37,841 bases of DNA from an uncultured Lachnospiraceae bacterium. GTDB taxonomy: Bacteria; Bacillota; Clostridia; Lachnospirales; Lachnospiraceae. Position numbers and translations under genes: made by a program. Every line of letters starts with the position of its first letter. The first letter of the stretch is position 1. The stretch covers positions 1 through 37,841 of the forward strand of contig CACZBM010000026.1 in the NCBI GenBank assembly GCA_902779445.1, given 5' to 3'. Of the stretch, positions 24,818 to 32,769 are shown piece after piece. The notes under the pieces were generated by a model. The model worked only from the letters and a program-made list of their open reading frames with translations. It was not told the DNA's origin and did no database searches.

Positions 24818-25684
24818 TCACAATTTCAGATTAACAAGATTATTATTCAGCATGTCATTGGTGGAAGCTTTAGGGATCTCATCCTTAAACACCCTGTCGA
24901 ATGCCTTGTTCCAATATGACTCATCATACTTTCGGATCTTTTCCCTCGCATCTGCGTCTTCCGAGCCGTCACCCTGTCTGATGGTCATCCCGACCTTACC
25001 TCTGATCGGATATCCGTTTTTATTGAACATGGTATAGGTGGTGCTGACAGCAGTAACTTCTCCTCTGAATGACATATCAGCCCAGAAAAATATCACGTTT
25101 CTCGCACTGTCCAGAGAAAGCATAGCCAACAGTCCTTCCATCTGTCTCTGAACACTGTATTTTCCCACCTTTGCGCTCTTAACAGCCTGATAGGCATTTC
25201 CGACAGATGCATTGGTGATGGCATTACCTTCAAGCATAAAAGCATCCTGACTGCTCACATCATCAAAAAGAAGTTCAAAGGAAAGATCTGTGGCAGCAGG
25301 AGCCGGAACGCTCTGAACCGTAAGGTCCGCAGCATCATCACCGTACTTTGTCTGCATACCTGCAGAGGTTGAGAGTCTTAAAGATGAAGGATTGTACTGG
25401 ACTTCAAGCGCAATATAATTATGCTGCTCTGCAATGCCCTTAACGTCATCATAGGTGGCTGAAGCCTTTCCGTTAAGTGAAGCCTCAGCCATCTTCATAA
25501 GCTCTGAATTAATGGCATTTACATCTGTAATGGACTGTTCCAGTTCCTTTACGGAATCCTTCTTTTCAGGATCATTCTCCTTTTTAACGACCTTGGGCGA
25601 CCTGATACAGAGAACGGCCTTTACCGCGTTTCCGGTAATGCTCCGTCCCAGATTCTGCATCATTTTTGAATCCATAATACCCAC
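24818..25684 (-). CDS. Afp7-like CIS tube-cap/hub linker protein, copy 1, no LysM
   Basis: A 288-residue paralogue of the following gene, with the same motif order: LEVQYNPSSLRLSTSAG, DLSFELLFDDVSSQDAF, FFWADMSFRGEVTAVSTTYTMF and YPIRGKVGMTI. The start is a GTG that overlaps the TAG stop of the 689-residue gene (TAGTG), with an AGGAG about 9 bases upstream; an ATG three codons later at 25675 is an alternative. There is no LysM domain. Two tandem copies may form two successive rings at the hub, or have different partners; that is inference. Confidence 0.85.
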   Translation of the reverse strand: MGIMDSKMMQNLGRSITGNAVKAVLCIRSPKVVKKENDPEKKDSVKELEQSITDVNAINSELMKMAEASLNGKASATYDDVKGIAEQHNYIALEVQYNPSSLRLSTSAGMQTKYGDDAADLTVQSVPAPAATDLSFELLFDDVSSQDAFMLEGNAITNASVGNAYQAVKSAKVGKYSVQRQMEGLLAMLSLDSARNVIFFWADMSFRGEVTAVSTTYTMFNKNGYPIRGKVGMTIRQGDGSEDADAREKIRKYDESYWNKAFDRVFKDEIPKASTNDMLNNNLVNLKL

Positions 25685-27753
25685 TAGATCCCTCTCCTCG
25701 CCTTCTCGTTATTTAACCGCCGCTCAAGTCTCTGCATGACTTCCTCTGAAATGGAGTCCATCCTGCCTCTTACTCCCTGGTCAATAAGCGCTGTGATATC
25801 TTCTATCTGCCTTGTAGTCATCTCTCTTCGGTTTTCTTCACCGGTCATGATGACGTTTTCGGTAACCCGGTTACTCTCTTCAACCCTTGTATTCTCTCTG
25901 ATGTTCCTCTCATTACTCTTCTTAAATTCATCAAGGGTCTCTTCTATCTCTTCACGGGTAAGGGTTTCATTTTTCTTATGTACTATCTCAACCCCCGGGG
26001 GTTCGGTGTTAACCGCATCTCTTCTCTTTTCAGCCGCAGCCTCTCTTTCCCGTGCCTTCCTTATCTCTTCTGTGACTTCTTCTCTTCTCTCCCTTATCCT
26101 GTCCCGTTCCTCGGTAGTCTCTTCGATATTCCGGATAACGTTCTTAAGTTCCTCGGCGCTGGTCCTGTGGATCTGCTCTGTACGCACGTGTTCCGGAACT
26201 TCTCGGGACGAGATCTCTTCAAGATAGCGTTCCCTTGTAAGAAGTTCCCGGAGCTCCTCGGTCTCTTCCCTTGTAAGGCCTTCGCTTTCCCTGAGGATCA
26301 GTTCTCTCTCCCTGTTTTCCAGGTTTACGCTCTCTATATCGTTGATAAGATTTGCGATATTATTATTTATAAGGGTACTGTTTATATTATTGACATTATT
26401 CGTGTATTCGTTAAGGATCCTGTTTATATGGGTATGTTCATCGGGGAATAGTCTCTCTATCTCCTTAAATACCCTTGCCTCAGTGTCCTCTGTGCTTTCC
26501 TCTTCTCTTCTCACGAGATCAAGAGGGTTTATATTATCCCTTAAAACCGCCCTTGCCGCGCTTCTGGTCCTGCTTTCCCCGTCCCTTCTGCCTCCGGAAT
26601 TTCTGGTCCTTTCTATTACAGAAAGAAGATGCTTATATTTCTCCATGTTCCGGACATTCCGCTCATTTATCTCCTGGAGATAGCGGATGAAGTTCTGATC
26701 TTCTGCTTCTCCGGCTACTTCCCGTTCTTCTGCCGGTTCCTCTTCAGGGAAACTTATCTCCGCTGTGTCGATATTAGTTTCGAATACCACGTTGGATACA
26801 GCATCGGAAGTAAGGTAATTAAGCCTCATCAGGGTATTATCCGAGGAATTGTGAAGGATATCCCTGAATTCCATCCACTTCCGGTTGTCGCTATAGAGCC
26901 TTTCATACCCTGTGGAGTAGAGATTTCTCACCATATCCAGAAGGACTGCCGCAGTGATCTCATTATTTACGGTATTTTCCTCATGTTCTTCCGTCAGGAA
27001 TTCGTCTTCATAGATATTTTCATTCCTGTAAATGAGTTCGCTTCTTTCGCCGGTGTAGCGTTCCACGAATCTCTCCGCCAGTATCTCTCTTGCTGCTGCG
27101 GTCTGTTCGGATAATAGGAATTCATTTCTGCTTACATAGCTGTTTGATAATGAGGTATTAAAGTTCGAAAGGATCTGGTAGATCGCCCCTGTATGGAGCC
27201 TGTCCATGATCTCACGGCTTAAAGTAGTCTCACTCACTCTCTCACCTGCCGGTGATTCATTCCTCTCGATATTCTTAATGAAATTGCTGACATACTGCCT
27301 TAATGCGAGATCCCTCGCCTCCTCTCCGCCGGACAGAAATTCTGTAATGAGATTATTGGTGCTCTCGTTTTCTTCCCGGATCTTTTTAACCTCGTTCATG
27401 AAGAGCGTGTCGTTTCTGATGCCGATCTTATAGAGTACATCGCTTATATACACCCTGTCCTGGTATGTTAAGGGCATTTCGGCATTCACGAGTATCCGGT
27501 TGAGCAGGTTATTAAAGATCGAAAGCTTTTCTTCGTTTTTATTATTGATAAATGTGCTTCCGGATACAGTGGTGATATCCCCTTCACTGATAAAGATCTC
27601 AGGCGGGCTCGTGACTGCATGCAGAAGATCCGCATTGTTGATATCCGACCCTATAAGGGAATAATTCGCACTTATCCTGTTATAAAAGGAATCATCAGCC
27701 TGTATGTAATTACTTCTGTTTTTCAGCCCTATCGGAGCTTTAAGTGTCAGCAA
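25684..27753 (-). CDS. Large charged helical protein, candidate tape measure or hub-associated factor
   Basis: A 689-residue protein extremely rich in Glu, Arg and Asn with long predicted helices. The first 100 residues look more globular (KAPIGLKNRSNYIQADDSFYN). The last 250 are almost continuous charged coiled coil (for example RERREEVTEEIRKARERE). There is no membrane segment, enzyme motif or cysteine. It sits between the second tube-like protein and the Afp7-like proteins. No gene resembling Afp14-type tape measures is seen elsewhere, so a length-setting role is possible. I recognise no family, and a baseplate scaffold or cargo is equally open. It is translationally coupled to the next gene. 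Confidence 0.6.
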   Translation of the reverse strand: MLTLKAPIGLKNRSNYIQADDSFYNRISANYSLIGSDINNADLLHAVTSPPEIFISEGDITTVSGSTFINNKNEEKLSIFNNLLNRILVNAEMPLTYQDRVYISDVLYKIGIRNDTLFMNEVKKIREENESTNNLITEFLSGGEEARDLALRQYVSNFIKNIERNESPAGERVSETTLSREIMDRLHTGAIYQILSNFNTSLSNSYVSRNEFLLSEQTAAAREILAERFVERYTGERSELIYRNENIYEDEFLTEEHEENTVNNEITAAVLLDMVRNLYSTGYERLYSDNRKWMEFRDILHNSSDNTLMRLNYLTSDAVSNVVFETNIDTAEISFPEEEPAEEREVAGEAEDQNFIRYLQEINERNVRNMEKYKHLLSVIERTRNSGGRRDGESRTRSAARAVLRDNINPLDLVRREEESTEDTEARVFKEIERLFPDEHTHINRILNEYTNNVNNINSTLINNNIANLINDIESVNLENRERELILRESEGLTREETEELRELLTRERYLEEISSREVPEHVRTEQIHRTSAEELKNVIRNIEETTEERDRIRERREEVTEEIRKAREREAAAEKRRDAVNTEPPGVEIVHKKNETLTREEIEETLDEFKKSNERNIRENTRVEESNRVTENVIMTGEENRREMTTRQIEDITALIDQGVRGRMDSISEEVMQRLERRLNNEKARRGI

Positions 27754-27769
27754 GTATTCTTATCCTTCT

Positions 27770-28744
27770 TTATTTTTTCATAAGTTCATTCGCCATCTGC
27801 GCTCTTCTGGTCGGCGGCCAGATGACCGGCGCGGGAGGGGTTCCTCCCGGTTTTTTATTCTGATCATGGTGTGCACCGCCACCGGCAACAGTTCCGTCCC
27901 ACTCCCAGAGAGATACCGGCGGCTTCTTATCCTGATCCGGAGTCCTGTTCTGCTCATGGGGTGTTCCGCCTCCGGGAAGAGTACCGTCATACTCCCACTT
28001 GGACGGGGGTACATGGGGTCCGCCTTCCTTCTTATTCGAGGAATGGTTCTTTTGATCTCCGGTAATGACACCCTTATAATTGGAGCTGTTATTTTCATCA
28101 AATGCCCAAATAGACACTGCTTTCTTCTTATCCTGGTTTATAGCCCTGTTCTGCGTATGCGCTTTGCCTTCTCCTAAAAAATTAGATGATATATCTTTTT
28201 TGTCAAACTTCCACTGTTCTCCGCCTTCCCAGGAAGGGTTCAAGGTATTCATGACCATAAGCTCTCTATAGGATATGGTGGTGACATCGGTTAAGAGCCC
28301 GCTTCTCTCTGCATTTAATTCACCGTATTCTTTTGAGATAACGGTGCAGCCTGTGAAGATATAGGCTCTGGTTGTGTTGGTGAAGCTGAAGTTGTCTCCG
28401 GAATCTCCTGCCGGAAGATGTGTGACATAGAGGACTACCGGAAGGATGAGCTCGGTTCCCATGGCTATGGGATCGATAAAAGAAGCATTGAAGTCGGTAG
28501 TCGCCGATACTCCGACGTATCTCTCCACCTGGAAGGTAAAGGGTCTGCTGATCGGCTTTCTCAGCATGTGAACATAGTCATTTAAGCCGCCTTCCTGGTA
28601 ATACTCGAATTCATTCTCCTTGGTAAATACACGCACAGCTTTAAGAGGCATGAAGAACACTGCCTCTACTTCCAGCGCGAAGTTAAAACTGGGCACCGGA
28701 TTCAGTTTGTACTTGTCATTGTCTCTGTTATACGTTCCGCCCAT
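27770..28744 (-). CDS. Second tube-like protein (gp19 family) with C-terminal W-x-x-D repeats
   Basis: A 324-residue protein. Residues 1-170 resemble the T4 gp19-type inner-tube fold (FNFALEVEAVFF, EFEYYQEGGLNDYVHML, SRPFTFQVERYVGV, ISYRELMVMN), like Afp5-type tube initiators. After that come about four imperfect repeats of 30-37 residues, starting near 178, 213, 250 and 280, each opening with W-x-(F/Y/W)-D; several contain G-G-G-x-x-H-x-Q-N and Q-D-K-K-x-x-V-S. I know of no such tail in standard tube proteins. The repeats could project into the lumen, bind the charged helical protein encoded next, or mark a tube start. The tube fold is fairly sure; the tail's job is unknown. Confidence 0.75.
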   Translation of the reverse strand: MGGTYNRDNDKYKLNPVPSFNFALEVEAVFFMPLKAVRVFTKENEFEYYQEGGLNDYVHMLRKPISRPFTFQVERYVGVSATTDFNASFIDPIAMGTELILPVVLYVTHLPAGDSGDNFSFTNTTRAYIFTGCTVISKEYGELNAERSGLLTDVTTISYRELMVMNTLNPSWEGGEQWKFDKKDISSNFLGEGKAHTQNRAINQDKKKAVSIWAFDENNSSNYKGVITGDQKNHSSNKKEGGPHVPPSKWEYDGTLPGGGTPHEQNRTPDQDKKPPVSLWEWDGTVAGGGAHHDQNKKPGGTPPAPVIWPPTRRAQMANELMKK

Positions 28745-28759
28745 TAATTCTTCCTCTTA

Positions 28760-28851
28760 GGCTTCCCCCTCTGGGGCAAAATGTGCCAGTGGCACATTTT
28801 GAATGGCGTTTAGCCGTGCTATGCACGGCTGCCATCGGTAAGCTGTCAGAT
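28760..28851. repeat. Dispersed palindromic repeat type B (partial copy)
   Basis: Begins GGCTTCCCCCTCTGGGG and includes the module AAAATGTGCCA/TGGCACATTTT, then GAATGGCG ... GCCATC around GCCGTGC/GCACGGC. It lies between the DUF6760-like and second tube-like genes and overlaps the last codons of the former. The distal end carrying CTGATGAGGG is missing. Confidence 0.8.
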
Positions 28852-29031
28852 ACTCCTCATTATCTCCCTCGTAGACCTCATATCGACGATACTCTTTTCC
28901 TTCTTTTCTCCGGAGGGATTAAGACTCTTATTGATGTCCGATATCTCGCTGCACCATTTCCTCCGCTCCCCGTGTGAAAGGTTCAGAACGGTATCTTCTC
29001 CCCAATGGAAATAATAGGAAATGAAGGACAT
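28846..29031 (-). CDS. Small CIS protein, DUF6760-like
   Basis: A 61-residue protein starting FISYYFHWGEDTVLNLSHGERRKWCSEI. The F-H-W near the start and the L-x-H-x-E-R-R-x-W-x-x-E-I helix resemble the short DUF6760 proteins encoded next to tube and assembly genes in many eCIS loci. Their function is not known; by position they may be assembly chaperone partners. It starts 32 bases after the zinc-ribbon gene, and its last codons fall in a repeat. Confidence 0.65.
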   Translation of the reverse strand: MSFISYYFHWGEDTVLNLSHGERRKWCSEISDINKSLNPSGEKKEKSIVDMRSTREIMRSI

Positions 29032-29063
29032 CTCCTTATAGAGTTCGCTTTCCGGATAAAGCC

Positions 29064-29426
29064 TTATCCCTCCCCTGTAAAATTTAGGGGCACCTCAAAG
29101 GTCTTTCCGCAGTCAGGACATACCGCCGTCATCGTAGGCGGCTCGATATCATTTATCTTCTGATACATATCCTGAAGGTACGCAAGGTCTGCTGTAAAAA
29201 GTTTTTCTATCAGAGTGGCGCTTATAGCTTCCACTCCCTCCAGCTCCGTTATCACCCGGCTTAAGATGACCACTGTGAGATATGAGGGGTTTGATAAAAC
29301 TCTGGGATCTCTCGTTGCCGATATCTCATCTCCCGCAGTTGCAAGCCTCATCTTGCCGTTTCTGTGCAGCTCTCCGCCTGCATCCATATATCCCTTTGGA
29401 AGTGTAAAATCATAAACTGTTTCCAT
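29064..29426 (-). CDS. CIS tail assembly / hub chaperone-like protein with zinc ribbon
   Basis: A 120-residue protein from the ATG at 29426, which has AAGGAGG just upstream; a longer in-frame start at 29462 would reach into a repeat and is rejected. The start METVYDFTLPKGY is beta-like. The middle is helical with RLATAGDEI and RDPRVLSNPSYLTVVILSRVI, and the end has half a zinc ribbon, CPDCGKTFEV. Proteins of this kind lie beside tubes in eCIS and T4-like tails and are annotated as baseplate hub or tail assembly chaperones. That family name is from memory and moderately sure. Confidence 0.7.
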   Translation of the reverse strand: METVYDFTLPKGYMDAGGELHRNGKMRLATAGDEISATRDPRVLSNPSYLTVVILSRVITELEGVEAISATLIEKLFTADLAYLQDMYQKINDIEPPTMTAVCPDCGKTFEVPLNFTGEG

Positions 29427-29441
29427 ATTTTCCTCCTTATA

Positions 29442-29555
29442 AAGGCTTCTCCCTATGGGCAAAATATGTCAGTGACATATTTTGAATGGCGTTTAGCCTT
29501 GCTTAGCAAGGCTGCCATCGGTAAGCTGTCAGACCAAAGGTCTGACTGATGAGGG
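29442..29555. repeat. Dispersed palindromic repeat type B, downstream flank of DUF559
   Basis: Begins GGCTTCTCCCTATGGG, has the module AAAATATGTCA/TGACATATTTT, then AATGGCG ... GCCATCGG around GCCTTGC/GCAAGGC, and ends GTCAGACC/GGTCTGAC then TGATGAGGG. The last nine codons of the DUF559 gene lie inside it. Confidence 0.85.
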
Positions 29556-29939
29556 CTTAACCCTCTCTATATTCTTCAATATATCTTCACATACAGCTTC
29601 AAAATTTTTATTTACATCATAATTTGAATATCTGAGAACTTTAACTCCCAATTTCTCTAAATATTCATCTCTCTCTATATCTTTATCTCTTCCTTCTTTT
29701 TCATAATGCTGTGAACCATCAAGTTCTATAACAATTTTGAAACTTGCTATATAAAAATCAACTATGTACTTTCCAATAACTCTTTGTCGATATACGGTAA
29801 ATGGAAGTGTTTTTAGAAAGTCATACCATAGGTGTCTTTCTTCTTTAGTCATTTCAGATCTTAGCTGTCTAGAATTTCTTTTTAATATCGGATTGTGTGA
29901 TCTTTTCAATGTTACCCTCATCCGCCCCTTTCGGGGCAC
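29529..29939 (-). CDS. DUF559 / Vsr-like endonuclease-domain protein, inserted in the CIS operon
   Basis: A 136-residue protein with the DUF559 signature. It contains RQLRSEMTKEERHLWYDFL, then VYRQRVIGKYIVDFYI, then KIVIELDGSQHYE (the D ... E-L-D-G-S-x-H core of the PD-(D/E)XK / Vsr fold), and LGVKVLRYSNYDV. The first residues (MPRKGR) and the last ones (KPSSVRPLV) are encoded by flanking type B repeats. The exact start is uncertain (29939, 29921 or a TTG near 29909). It is more A+T-rich than its neighbours and splits the tube gene from the assembly gene. It is most simply a mobile-element passenger or driver, not a CIS part; that is inference. Confidence 0.88.
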   Translation of the reverse strand: MPRKGRMRVTLKRSHNPILKRNSRQLRSEMTKEERHLWYDFLKTLPFTVYRQRVIGKYIVDFYIASFKIVIELDGSQHYEKEGRDKDIERDEYLEKLGVKVLRYSNYDVNKNFEAVCEDILKNIERVKPSSVRPLV

Positions 29940-30060
29940 CTTACCTATGTATTTAGGCTTCCCCCTTTGGGGGAAGCTGTCAGCGTAGCTGACTGATGAG
30001 GGTTTCTATCTTCCCTCATCCGCCCCTTCGGGGCACCTTCCCCCAAAGGGGGAAGGCTTT
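29915..30060. repeat. Dispersed palindromic repeat type B, upstream flank of DUF559 (two copies)
   Basis: Two copies in series, each with CCCTCATCCGCCCC ... GGGGCACCTT and CCCCCAAAGGGGG-type stems. Between them is GTCAGCGTAGCTGACTGATGAGGG. The region fills the gap between the tube gene and DUF559 and encodes the N-terminal residues of the latter. Confidence 0.85.
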
Positions 30061-30067
30061 AAATAAA

Positions 30068-30568
30068 TTAGTTCGGGATTACCAGTTCCTCATATGCGAG
30101 CTCAAGGCTTTCAATAGCCACATCAGAGGTCTTCGCATCGAGATCCGGAGCATTGTACTTTGCTACCCACGCATTAGTGAGAGTCCATGTCCTGGTGCCC
30201 TGTACAGATGTAACAGCGCCTGTAGGTGCTGCAGGGTTAGTATCGATAAGCTCGATAATAACGTCATATCTGGGCATCTGGCCTCTTGTCTCACTTACGC
30301 ACTCCTGTATCCAGGTCTTGAAAGGATTGTCGATGGTGTAGCCCATACGAAGGGTTACATTACCATGTTTAACAAGACCGGGGATCTTAACAGGTGCAAG
30401 GGAACCTGAGTTACCCTGTCTGAATTCGATGACATCCACCGAACTCTCTATTCCCGTCACTTCACTGAACGCAGCGGTTCCGCCGAGCGTTGAGACAGAG
30501 ACGAGAAAATTCATTTTAGTCAACGGATAAGCTGACTGTTTTCCGTTTGTATAAGTATCAGCAGCCAT
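30068..30568 (-). CDS. Inner tube protein (Hcp/gp19-like, Afp1/Pvc1-like)
   Basis: A 166-residue protein with the standard tube layout: NFLVSVSTLGGTAAFSEVTGI, then VIEFRQGNSG, KIPGLVKHGNVTLRMG, and the C-terminal YNAPDLDAKTSDVAIESLELAYEEL. It forms hexameric rings that stack into the injected tube. An AAAGGATGG site precedes the ATG. It directly follows the sheath gene, as in eCIS loci. It is the only full standard tube; the 324-residue protein downstream is a divergent second one. Confidence 0.95.
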   Translation of the reverse strand: MAADTYTNGKQSAYPLTKMNFLVSVSTLGGTAAFSEVTGIESSVDVIEFRQGNSGSLAPVKIPGLVKHGNVTLRMGYTIDNPFKTWIQECVSETRGQMPRYDVIIELIDTNPAAPTGAVTSVQGTRTWTLTNAWVAKYNAPDLDAKTSDVAIESLELAYEELVIPN

Positions 30569-30630
30569 ATTTTAATTCCATCCTTTCTTATTTATGAATT
30601 CCTTCTCAAAAAGGTAATCTTTCTTTAAGA

Positions 30631-32331
30631 TCAGCCTTCTCCGCCTTCTCCTGCCTCAGCTGTATGCTGGGTTACACGGAAGATGACAAATTCTGCAGGT
30701 CTTGAAGGTGCAATACCGATATTGCATATGAGCCTGCCGTTCATGATATCGTCCCTTGTCATTGTCTCGGGTCCGATCTCTACGAAATAGCTTGAAGAAG
30801 GTGAATCTCCGGCAAGCATTCCGTTTCTGTAGAGTCCATCAAGGAATCCTGTGATGGTGAGGTTAACCCTCTGCCACAGCGTAGCATCGTTGGGCTCGAA
30901 TACAACCCAGTTGGTATTTGCCTTGATGCTCTCCTCCACGAAGATGAAGAGCCTGCGCACATTGACATACTTGAATGCGCTGTTGGATGAAGCGGTTCTT
31001 GCACCCCAGATGCGGATGCCCTGTCCGGGAAGTGCCCTTATCAGGTTCACGCCTTCGGGATTTAAGATATCCTGCTCATCCTTTGTGTAATTAACCTTGA
31101 GGCCTGTGCAGAATACAGTCTCATTAGCAGGTGCCTTGTGCACACCGCGGTTAATATCTGTTCTGGAGTAAACTCCCATAACAGCTCCTGAAGGGGGAAC
31201 ATAATCCGACTTATTTGCGGATCTGTCAAATACCTCGATCCAGGGGTGATACATAGCAGCATAGGTGGAATCAATGATGTTCCTGTAGCCGATAAGGTCA
31301 GCGGTCTTATACATATCCTTGGGCATGTCGATAACCGCGAAACGGCTCTTTAAGTTCTCACAATGAGAAACGAGAGCAACTATAACCTCGGGCATTGTAA
31401 CACCGGGAACCGCCATCATGCTGACGATATTATTCTCCACGAAAGCCTGGATACCGGTACGTTTTCCGGGGCCGTTATCCTCTCCCATGAAGGTAGCTGC
31501 ATTGACCTTTGAAACTGATCCGTCAGTTCCGCCTTCAAGTGTGAATACTCCTGAAGTCTCTCCCTCTCCGAGGATCTCCTCGATAGGATTAACAGACTCT
31601 TCAACGGGAGTGATATCCACATTGATAAGATCACTTGCTGCAAGCTTTGATCCGATATATCTCGGAGACTGGATATTGAAAGAAAGCTCTGTATAAGCTT
31701 CTGCGTCATCTCCGTAACGGACACTCATGTCTGCTGTGATGAGATAGAGAACAGACTTCGGAATTATAGCAGTGTCAACTGCCTTGTCGGGAAGCTCATC
31801 CTCGAAGGTAACGATATTGTCAAAGATAGTCTTGATCCTTGTATATGTGCCTTCATACTCGATGATGTCGCCTTCTCTGAAGCCTTCAACACTCTTAGCT
31901 CTGTAGCCTTCGTCCTTCTTCTCTAAAAGCTGCATCTTCTGCTTCTTGGCGGTATTGATGGTGATCTGAACCTTATTACCCCATGCTCCGGGATTCTTTG
32001 CTTCCACCTTCATGATGCCCTTTTCAGCGCTGGCGCACTTTGCATCAGGGGGAGCAACTCTCATAACGTAGCATCTGGTTCCGCCGTTTACGAAGAACTG
32101 CTCAACTGAGTTCGCAAGGAATCTGTATTCTCCGTAACCGAATTCGCTTAAGAATCCTCCGAACTGCTGCTTAAAGCTCTTAAAATTGGTAACAAGCTGG
32201 GGTGCTCCCGAAACGGGACCCTTTTCAGCGAGGCCGACGAAGCCGGCTGTGCTCGTTCCTACTCCTTCTATACTACGCGGGGAGTTATCATACTCTTCCA
32301 CATAGACACCGGGTGAAAAATATTCAGCCAT
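30631..32331 (-). CDS. Contractile sheath protein (Afp2/Pvc2-like)
   Basis: A 566-residue protein with the sheath family start EYFSPGVYVEEYDNSPRSIEG, then TSTAGFVGLAEKGP. The middle has VNAATFMGED and RNIIDSTYAAMYHPWIEV, then VPPSGAVMGVYSRTD. The conserved C-terminal domain reads IRIWGARTASS, FKYVNVRRLFIFVEESI, WVVFEPNDATLWQRVNLTI and GRLICNIGIAPSRPAEFVIF. It polymerises around the tube and contracts on triggering. Only one sheath gene is present, whereas Afp and PVC have three. An AAAGGA site precedes the ATG. Confidence 0.97.
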   Translation of the reverse strand: MAEYFSPGVYVEEYDNSPRSIEGVGTSTAGFVGLAEKGPVSGAPQLVTNFKSFKQQFGGFLSEFGYGEYRFLANSVEQFFVNGGTRCYVMRVAPPDAKCASAEKGIMKVEAKNPGAWGNKVQITINTAKKQKMQLLEKKDEGYRAKSVEGFREGDIIEYEGTYTRIKTIFDNIVTFEDELPDKAVDTAIIPKSVLYLITADMSVRYGDDAEAYTELSFNIQSPRYIGSKLAASDLINVDITPVEESVNPIEEILGEGETSGVFTLEGGTDGSVSKVNAATFMGEDNGPGKRTGIQAFVENNIVSMMAVPGVTMPEVIVALVSHCENLKSRFAVIDMPKDMYKTADLIGYRNIIDSTYAAMYHPWIEVFDRSANKSDYVPPSGAVMGVYSRTDINRGVHKAPANETVFCTGLKVNYTKDEQDILNPEGVNLIRALPGQGIRIWGARTASSNSAFKYVNVRRLFIFVEESIKANTNWVVFEPNDATLWQRVNLTITGFLDGLYRNGMLAGDSPSSSYFVEIGPETMTRDDIMNGRLICNIGIAPSRPAEFVIFRVTQHTAEAGEGGEG

Positions 32332-32362
32332 AATGTTTTTCCTTTCTTAGTTTTTTTGACCC

Positions 32363-32749
32363 TTAAGTCAATACTTTGGTCTGGCCGGGATTGATAATGG
32401 TTATCTGTCCTCCGTAGGTACACATTAGCTTGCAGTCCTGGGTAAGAGCGGGCTTACCGTCTATAAGCACCTTTGTGTTCGGCTGTATCCACATTCCGGA
32501 TGTTACCGGTACACATGGCGCAGGGGTGGGAACCCCGAGTGCCGCTGCCGTGGCTGCTGCAACCGCCGGATTAGTTTGTGTGGTACACATTGCGAAGGGT
32601 CCTACATTCGTTATGGGGGCTGCATCCTGTATCGTTGCCGCAGGCTTGCCGTCCTCTAAAGCCTTCGCCTGTGATGTCACCTTGATCGGTGCAGGCCCTG
32701 TGCCGAATGTACACATGCACTGGGCACCCATATTGACTGCTACTCCCAT
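32363..32749 (-). CDS. PAAR-like spike tip protein (DUF4280)
   Basis: A 128-residue protein with a repeated Cys/Thr/Gly pattern: CMCTFGTGP near the start, AMCTTQTNP in the middle and CKLMCTYGG near the end. This is typical of DUF4280 PAAR-like proteins that cap the spike, often with a bound metal. The order (tip gene directly before the sheath) is unusual against Afp/PVC, where the tip gene lies by the baseplate. No toxin domain is fused. Confidence 0.9.
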   Translation of the reverse strand: MGVAVNMGAQCMCTFGTGPAPIKVTSQAKALEDGKPAATIQDAAPITNVGPFAMCTTQTNPAVAAATAAALGVPTPAPCVPVTSGMWIQPNTKVLIDGKPALTQDCKLMCTYGGQITIINPGQTKVLT

Positions 32750-32769
32750 TTAATGATCCTGCCTTTCCG

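Noticed and set aside
24407..24919. A 170-codon plus-strand frame with cysteine- and leucine-rich content
   Set aside because: It is antisense to the well-supported Afp7-like pair and spans their junction.
25736..26227. A 163-codon Ser/Leu-rich plus-strand frame
   Set aside because: It is a shadow of the Glu/Arg-rich coiled-coil gene; reverse complements of such codons give Ser/Leu runs.
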